Origin: Catonia carolina
Lineage: Eukaryota > Arthropoda > Insecta > Hemiptera > Achilidae
Direction of reading: 5' to 3'
Assembly (NCBI GenBank): GCA_035578175.1
Contig: JAQMRL010000001.1
Span: forward strand, 429,549,545-429,613,544
Length of the DNA: 64,000 bases
Of this stretch, positions 57,061 to 64,000 are shown one piece after another. A program made the translations under genes and the position numbers. Below the pieces are notes generated by a model, which did not search any database, had not been told where the DNA came from, and saw only the letters and a program-made list of their open reading frames with translations. How positions within the stretch are numbered: the first letter of the stretch is position 1; each line of letters begins with the position of its first letter.

Positions 57061-57953
57061 TTTTAATTTCTCTCGCCTATATGAATCTATAGGAAGGAAT
57101 GTATTGTTTTCATGTCAATTTTTCGAAGCCGAGTTTCCACCGTACCTACACGTTTTCAGACACCTTAAACCCCCAAAAAACATGTTTGTAGTGATTGGTC
57201 TGTGTATGAACAAAATATCTCAAGAACAGAACATCGTACGAACTTGAAACTTAAATTAGATACTACTACCGGACCCGACACGAACATTTTCATCAAAATC
57301 GGTCAACCGGAAGTAGTAGTTTATCTGTGTCATTTTTCACTTCTCTGCGATTTTCTCAAAAACGGCTCCTACGATTTTTTTTTAAAAATCGCCTCATTTA
57401 CTAATTTTTTATAATCTACAAGATAAGGAAGGCGCCATGTCTACTGAAATTCTTGGGAAGGCTGTACTCTCATAGAAAAAAAGGGCTTTTTAAGATTGCA
57501 GCCTTAAAATGCATTTTAGCGCAAAATTTTAGTATAATAAAAGTTGTAGACAATTTAAAAATCTAAACTTTTATTTCAAACATTTTTTTGAACAACGCGG
57601 TGATTTGTGACTTTGTTTTTTCTACGAAAATGAGTAAAAAAATGTATTTTTTAAGATATCGCCCTTATTCATTTTACGACAAAAGTGTACATGATAAAAT
57701 TTTTAGAAAATAAAGATCTACAACTTTTTTTAAGGCATTTTTCTCTACAGAGCCAAGTTTACGTGAAACAGTGATTTTCCGTAGCCTATTATTAAGGCAA
57801 ACTTAGGTTGATTTTTATTTTGCACCATTCACTCTTGATTAAAATTAGGTTATGTTTTTTGTTTATTTCTAATGTTTTATTACTACTGTTAAGTTAAATT
57901 GTTAATTATTTGTAATGGCAAGAGAAAAGTTGTGGGAGTGTTTCACACCAGAT
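57061..57953 (-). mobile_element. Fam-E copy 15, diverged
   Basis: Both ends recognisable (TTTTAATTTCTCTCGCC ... CACACCAGAT). No dinucleotide array (GTCTGTGTATGAAC). More substituted than most copies. Confidence 0.85.
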
Positions 57954-58260
57954 TTTTTCCTAAGAGGTGAGGGGCGGCGAGAGCTACTTGACACAGTGAA
58001 TCCGAACCAGATGATGAGGACCTTGTTAAGACTAAGTGGAGGTCCTTACTTCCGATGCAGGAACCAAACGACAACTGATATCACTGGAACGGGGCAAATA
58101 CTGGTTAGCGACTAACCATCTAATGATCCTTGTACGATCCATGCAGAACCTACTACCGGAAGGAACCGTAATTGCAACCAACAGCCTATCATACTCTCTA
58201 CAATCTCAAATTCAAGAGGGATGATCCGTCAAGACAGTTAAGTGGATGTGCCCGAGAACC
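57954..58260. other. GC-balanced segment of unknown origin
   Basis: Directly after a Fam-E end. Two overlapping open frames (57915-58115, 58036-58224) cover it but show no known motif. Possibly a fragment of a gene or of an unknown element. Confidence 0.35.
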
Positions 58261-58875
58261 GGGCATTCAAAATATTACATACAATTTGCCGAACACATTT
58301 ACACATTGTTTAGTTATTTCATGATTCCATAAAAATCTTAGATTACTCACCATAACAGGGCGTTCGAATGCAGATGCAAAACAACAATTAAATAAGCTAC
58401 ACAAAATGCCCATATTGTTTACTAAAAATTATTTACAAAATATCTAGAACAACCACCGGAGCGTCAATTATTATAAAACATAGCTATTAATAAGACAAAC
58501 AAAATTACAATTAAAATAAAAATGGTAAACTATCTTGAACACAACAACGTGGTAACAATACACGACAAACCGAAATCCGATCATTTAGAAATTACGTCGT
58601 TGCTACTTTTATAGGCATGTAAAAAACCACATGCGGTAAAAATAGTAATAATAAAAATAATAAATGTATTTGTGGGATGGTTAGATTTCATAGATACAAA
58701 ATATAGGATTACTAAAATAAACGTAGAATTTTATATAACATACACAAAGCAAGCCGATTAAAACGGAACAACGTGAAGAAAACCCAGTACCATATATATG
58801 AATAACAAAATTAAATTCTAATTTAAGGCACTATGATCAGGTCATCCAATTAACATTTCATTCAAATTAATACAA
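58261..58875. other. Unassigned AT-rich sequence
   Basis: Nothing recognised. Confidence 0.4.
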
Positions 58876-58889
58876 TCAATTTCTTATAT

Positions 58890-58979
58890 TTATGGTTCTG
58901 ATCCGCTTATGTATTCTGATCCACCTACCCCTGTGATGCGAGACACGGAAGCGGCGCGAAGCGCCGCTGGAGTGGCGAG
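58890..58979. mobile_element. 90-bp GC-rich insertion with 14-bp duplication
   Basis: TCAATTTCTTATAT flanks it exactly (58876-58889, 58980-58993). It contains the hairpin AGCGGCGC-GAA-GCGCCGCT (58950-58968) and a repeated TTCTGATCC word. Retroposition of a small RNA fragment is one reading. Not recognised. Confidence 0.6.
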
Positions 58980-59017
58980 TCAATTTCTTATATAGGCCTA
59001 CTTACACTTACTCGGAA

Positions 59018-59128
59018 GTTTTTCATGAAAAGTTGATAGCTTCAAGTACCTCGGGAAGAAAATACAACCGCAGACAAGAGAAAAGGAAGCGAATATCAGA
59101 GAAGGAAAGATGACCGGTGCACTCCGAG
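59018..59128 (+). pseudogene. LINE fragment
   Basis: Translation VDSFKYLGKKIQPQTREKEA, then NIREGKMTGAL, matches the YLG region after the reverse transcriptase domain, as in the 16757-17305 fossil. Confidence 0.55.
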
Positions 59129-59302
59129 GTAGTGATGAGCATCAATAGCCGATGTTTTCAAAACATCGATGTTTTCATCAGTTGGATGTCGATGTTTTCT
59201 GTACTGATGTAGGGAATTTTGGTATTTTGGAAAGAAATGGCAACAACTTATCCACTCCTGTCAGAGATGGCAAGAACTCATCAACTTGTAATGGCGATGA
59301 TG

Positions 59303-59456
59303 TTTACGAATAAACTACTACTTCCGGTTGACCGATTTTGACGAAAATGTTCGTGTCGGGTCCGGTAAGGGTATGTAACCTAAGTTTCAAGTTTCAAGTT
59401 CGTACGATGTTCCGTTCTTGAGATATTTTGTATACACACACACGTGCACGCGCGCG

Positions 59457-59497
<41 letters not shown>

Positions 59498-59632
59498 CAA
59501 TCGCTAAAAACATGTTTTTTAGGTTCAGGGGGTATGAAAACGTATAGATCCGGTGAAAACTCGATTTCAAAAAATCGACATGAAAACAATACTTTCCTTC
59601 CTATATATTCATATAGGCAAGAGAAAGTAAAA
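59303..59632 (+). mobile_element. Fam-E 3' end
   Basis: Last ~330 bp only, with a CA/CG array at 59434-59494 and an intact terminal hairpin. Confidence 0.9.
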
Positions 59633-60511
59633 AGTAATGAAGCTTGAAACCTCGTCTGTAACATCTGGATTGTTTTTAATATACTTCAGTAATCACGATA
59701 TTATCTGAAACGGCGCAAGAAGGTAAAATAGAAGAATAAAATAAGAATAAATTTTTGACAAAACCGTCAAAATTTCATCAGAGAGGGAGAGAGTATTAAT
59801 TATGGAAATAATTTTCAGTAATATAAGTTAAGAACGGTAATATTTTTAGTTAAAAAGAAACGTGAAAATAATATCTTGAGAGACTTAATAACAAAGTTGA
59901 TGAACATGACGGATTTAGAACGTGTTCCACTTCCCAAAACTTGAAAAATCGATGACTGTATCTGAAGTTTTGCATGCGAAATGTATAGAGGAAACTGTTA
60001 TACGAAGTGGGATTGGCGGAGTAGATAATTGTGCACGATGTAGAATTTTATAATAGAAGCTAAAATAATAAATAAGGGGAGTACATTAAAACAATAATTT
60101 CTTCTACTACAAATTAAACGATGATGTTAACCATACAAACTTTACGCATGCGCGCGCGCGAGCACAAATACACAGATACACACCAGTGTAGAAAATATAA
60201 CGTTATAGAGATGCGTGCAAACACAATTAGCCATTATTTTACACGGAGAGTACACAATAAGTGAATTTAATTTTAATTAAAAGACAGTCCAATTACGCGC
60301 CGCATGATACACTGTACGCATTACGAAACAGCAATTACATCAATCAGTGAGTTCACCCGGTTAACCACTCACAAATAAATGTTTAATAAGCGTTGCTTAA
60401 CAAAAGAAAACTGTAACAGGGTCAGCAGTAGACTCGAATGCGGTAATCAGTACCAGATTTAGTATTAGTGCAAACAAAAGTTTTTAATACTGAAAAACAC
60501 ACGTCATCGAT
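59633..60511. other. Unassigned sequence
   Basis: Contains a short CG/CA run near 60147. No family recognised. Confidence 0.4.
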
Positions 60512-61491
60512 TTTTACTTTATCTTGCCTATATGAATATATAGGAAGGAAAGTATTTTTTTCATGTCGATTTTTCGAAATCGAGTTTTTACCGGATCTAC
60601 ACGTTTTCAGACCCCCTGAACCCAAAAAAACATGTTTTTAGCGATTGGTCTGTGTGTGTGTGTGTGTGTGTGTATGTGTGTGCGTGCGTGCGCGCGCGCG
60701 CGTGTGTGTGTATACAAACTATCTCAAGAACGGAACATCGTACGAACTTGAAACTTGAAACTAAGTTACATACCACTACCGAACCCGACACGAACATTTT
60801 CATCAAAATCGGTCCACCGGAAGTAGTAGTTTATTCGTATAATTTTTCACTTTTTTCCGATTTTCTCAAAAACTGGTCCTACGATTTTTTTTTTAAATCG
60901 CCTGGTTTATTCAATTTTTTATTCTCTACAAGATAGAGTAGGCGCCACGTTTGCTGAAATTCTCGGTGAGGCTGTTTTTACGTAAAAAAGTGTTTTTTTT
61001 TAAGATTACGGCTTTAATATGTATTATAGCGCAAAAATGTATATAATAAAAAATGTAGAGAATTTAAAATTCTACAACTTTTATTTGAAACATTTTTTTG
61101 TATAATGCTTAGTTTAGGGGTAATTAGCGATTTTCTGTTTTTTCTCACGAAAACGTGTGAAAAATCGATTTTTTTAAAGATTTCGGCCTTAGTATGCATT
61201 TTTCGACAAAAGTGTATACCATCAAATTTATAGTAATTTAAAAGATCTACAACTTTTATTTAGAGCATTTTTCTCTACAGATCCTAGTTGAGCGTGAAAG
61301 AGTGATTTTCCGTATTTTTAGGCCAAACTGAGGTTGATTTTCATTTTGCGTCTTTCATATATGATTAAAATTAGGTTATGTTTATTGAGGTTAGTTTTTT
61401 ATTTATTTCTAATGTTTTATTACTAATGTTAATTTTATTGTTAATTATTTGCACCGGCAAGAAAAAGTTGTGTGAGTGTTTCACACCAGAT
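60512..61491 (-). mobile_element. Fam-E copy 17 (full length)
   Basis: Complete reverse copy with a (GT)n/(GC)n array at ~60652-60712. Confidence 0.9.
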
Positions 61492-61976
61492 TTTTTTTTA
61501 TAGGCGATAAACCAGGGTGGTTATCATCACCTGTTATTCCGCACAAAAGAGTATAATAGAGGCCCAAACAGCAGAACGTAGTTTTCTTAAATCACTAAAA
61601 TCTTACAAATTAATATCACGGGCAAGAAAATACATTTTACATAAAACGAAAAGTAACATTACAGACACAAAGAACAAAAAACGGCTGTAAAGAGGCCATA
61701 AAAATCATACAAACATGAAAAGATTAACTTAAAGCTAATATCATTCATAAAACACTAAAATCTTACAGGCAAGAAAATAATTATTGTGGCTGTCATGTTA
61801 CACAGTTACAAATAATAAAGAAAAGGCGGTAAAGAGTCCACAACAATCTTACAAACATGAAAATATTAACTTATACCTTAACGAACTAGAGACTGCAGTT
61901 GAAGGCGGAGTATAGTGACCTAGATCACAGCACAGAGCCAATTTTGACTTTTTTTTTCTTTTCTTTTTAAACTTTT
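61492..61976. other. Unassigned with an internal repeat
   Basis: Two similar stretches (61590-61720 and 61740-61870: CACTAAAATCTTACA, GGCAAGAAAATA, CATGAAAA-ATTAACTT) suggest an old ~150-bp tandem duplication. Confidence 0.45.
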
Positions 61977-62149
61977 ATTGACTTTTTTTTTATTAAGTGA
62001 CGATGCCTACATAAGCCTTGGGCTTGTGCGTAGGTAATGATATGTGGTGATTTACAGATGAAAAAAATGCCAGACCTGACCGGTAATCAAACCCGGGACC
62101 CCGGCATAGTAGCCAGTTGCGCTGACCACTACACCACGGGCCGGCCTCG
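61977..62149 (-). repeat. Fam-D tRNA-SINE
   Basis: Reverse strand: GGCCCGTGGTGTAGTGGTCA (box A), CCCGGGTTTGATTACC (box B), a body with CATATCATTACCTACGC and an A-rich end. AAACTTT-like repeats flank it. Only one copy in the window. Confidence 0.8.
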
Positions 62150-62172
62150 AAAACTTTCGTTAATCGTATCCT

Positions 62173-62567
62173 ACGCCCATAGCAGGCAGGTGGAGTGTTA
62201 AATTATTTGTACTCTACCTGCTAGTTCCAGGGCTGCAAAAAATAGTTCTCTTTCTTATCATGTGGTCAGCCAATTATATGACTGAACTATTTAAGAACAG
62301 AAGAGGTAGAGGTGTAAAAGACACTAGCCACAGTTATCTACTCTGAAAGTAATGAATTTCATTATCCAGCCAGACCCTGTGGTGAATGAAGTAAAGGTGT
62401 CATTTGCAGGGTGCAAAGTAGATGGTTTTCGGAGGGCCTGTCAAGCCGATAAGCATATGCTGTTTTTGTACTCAGTGAGAAAGGCAGGTAAACCACTTCA
62501 CTCCTCGTTTTACTAAGTAAAACCTCTAAAGATTCAAACCAGCCTTTCGGCTATTGACCTAAACAAC
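62173..62567 (+). repeat. Fam-A copy (full length, A-I)
   Basis: Complete forward copy with exact AATCGTATCCT on both sides (62162-62172, 62568-62578). Confidence 0.94.
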
Positions 62568-62578
62568 AATCGTATCCT

Positions 62579-62766
62579 GCGTTGTCACGTTGTGGTCCCG
62601 CTGTGGATGGCAACCTAACAAAAAGTCCGCTGGAGTTCGGTGGTACAGAGTGTGACTTAGCGAAGGGACAACCTCACACCCGAACTTGGCTGTTATTGGC
62701 TAGATCTCATCTGCAGTCTTTAGTTCGTTTGAGTATAAAGCTAATATCACAGCTATATAGAGAAAA
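62579..62766. other. Short GC-balanced segment, unknown
   Basis: No motif recognised in the overlapping open frame (62582-62827). Confidence 0.35.
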
Positions 62767-62768
62767 AA

Positions 62769-63719
62769 TCTGGTGTGAAACACAAAACTTTCTCTTGCCA
62801 ATGCAAATAATTGACAATATAATGTAACATTAGTAATAAAACACTAGAAATAAACAAAAAATCTATCCTCAATAAACATAACCTAATTTTAATCATGAGT
62901 GAAAGACGCAAAATGAAAATTAACCTCAGTTTGGCTAAAAATACGGAAAATTACTCTTTCACGCTAAATTAGGCTCTGTACAGAAAAATGCTTTAAATAA
63001 AAGTTGTAGATCTGTTAATTTCCTATAAATTTGATTACATGCACTTTTGTCGTAAAATGCATACCAAGACCAAAATCTTTAAAAAATAAATTTTTCACAC
63101 TTTTTCGTGAGAAAAAACAAAAAATCGCTAATTACTGCTAAACTAAGAATTATACAAAAATTGTTTGAAATAAAAGTTGTAGGAATTTATTTTTGTAGGA
63201 ATTTAAATTATCTAATTTTTTATTATATAAATGTTTACGCTAAAATGCATATTAAAGCCGTAATCTTAAAAAAACTATTTTTTTACGTGAAAACAGCCTC
63301 ACAAAGAATTTCAGCAAACATGGCGCCTACCCTATCTTGTAGAGCATACAAAATTTAGTAAACCAGGCGATTTTAAAAAAATCGTAGGACCAGTTTTTGA
63401 GAAAATCGCAAAAAAGTGAAAAATTACACGAATAAACTACTACTTTCGGTTGACCGATTTTGATGAAAATGTTCGTGTCGGGTCCGGTAGTGGTATGTAA
63501 CTTAAGTTTTAAGTTTGAAGTTAGTACGATGTTCCGTTCTTGAGATATTCTGTTCACACGCGCGCGCGCACCCACACACACAGACCAATCGCTAAAAACA
63601 TGTTTTTTGGGTTCAGGGGGTCTGAAAACGTGTAGATCCGGTGAAAACTCGATTTCGAAAATCGAAACGAAAACAATACTTTCCGTCCTATATATTCATA
63701 TAGGCAAGAGAAAGTAAAA
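62769..63719 (+). mobile_element. Fam-E copy 18 (full length)
   Basis: Lacks the ACTCAC of the 5' hairpin. Short CG/CA array at 63554-63582. Both internal units present. Confidence 0.9.
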
Positions 63720-64000
63720 AACAACACAGTAAAAAACATTCTATACGCATGCGCCAACTGAAGTCTGGGAAACAGTTCCTCCTCTAACTGCCTCAGTGAT
63801 AAAGCAGCTTCAGGCGTTGATAAACAGCTGGACTGAATGAAGGGGGGGAATAGTATCGATGCACAGGAGTAAGAGGTAAAAAATAGTACAAGCAGAGGAC
63901 GCCACGTCTTCCCAGATTTTTTTAAATTGTAAAATCATAGTGTTTTAAACTTCTATCACAATTTTAATCATTCACGAATAAAGTGTAAAATCGAAATAAC
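63720..64000. other. Unassigned sequence
   Basis: Nothing recognised before the window end. Confidence 0.4.

Overview
The window is a stretch of intergenic or intronic eukaryotic DNA, AT-rich by eye, and almost certainly from an insect. The evidence is DD34D mariner, PIF/Harbinger, Tigger/pogo and non-LTR remnants, tRNA-derived SINEs and TA- or TTAA-flanked MITEs. A hemipteran or other large-genome hemimetabolous insect would fit, but I cannot name the species. I find no intact host gene, rRNA gene, functional tRNA gene or CRISPR array. Almost every open reading frame is an accident inside a repeat or a fossil transposase or reverse-transcriptase piece.

Several repeat families make up much of the sequence, and I named them from self-comparison. 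Fam-A (about 19 copies, about 390 bp) is a SINE-like retroposon with 8-12 bp target duplications and an (AAC)n end. Fam-E (about 18 copies, about 0.95 kb) has Helentron/HINE-like ends, a microsatellite at a fixed internal position and an internal diverged tandem duplication. Fam-B, Fam-C, Fam-D and Fam-F are tRNA-headed SINEs. Fam-G is a TA-flanked MITE carrying a TGACGTCA palindrome. Fam-K is a TTAA-flanked, piggyBac-like MITE. There are also two solo LTRs, a truncated LTR followed by a tRNA-Lys primer-binding site, LINE 3' ends, a mariner, an internally deleted Harbinger, a Tigger/pogo remnant and another TIR element with a transposase N-terminus.

Layout: 0-4.5 kb has a LINE fossil, an LTR/PBS remnant and a Fam-A copy split by a GC-rich solo LTR. 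5-8.6 kb has Fam-A copies, a Fam-G MITE and a mariner inside a MITE. 9.4-14.7 kb has a Tigger-like element loaded with SINEs and two Fam-E copies. 15-20.8 kb has SINEs, a LINE fossil, nested Fam-A copies, a second solo LTR and Fam-E. 21-31 kb is mixed SINEs and Fam-A. 31-33.4 kb has a piggyBac-like MITE and an old local duplication. 34-39 kb is a dense Fam-E cluster. 39-43 kb has nested Fam-A/MITE/SINE and Tigger/LINE insertions. 43-50.8 kb is sparser. 50.8-64 kb has Fam-A, a tandem duplication, Harbinger and other DNA transposons, and further Fam-E copies.

The items most worth a second look are: (1) a sequence matching the metazoan histone-mRNA 3' stem-loop near the end of a solo LTR at 4114-4140; (2) Fam-E as an apparent HINE-like family with an internal tandem duplication; (3) Fam-A as an unclassified retroposon; (4) two SINE families that share one 3' body under different tRNA heads; (5) the nested insertions, which let the families be ordered in time. 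All calls come from reading the sequence; no database search was possible.
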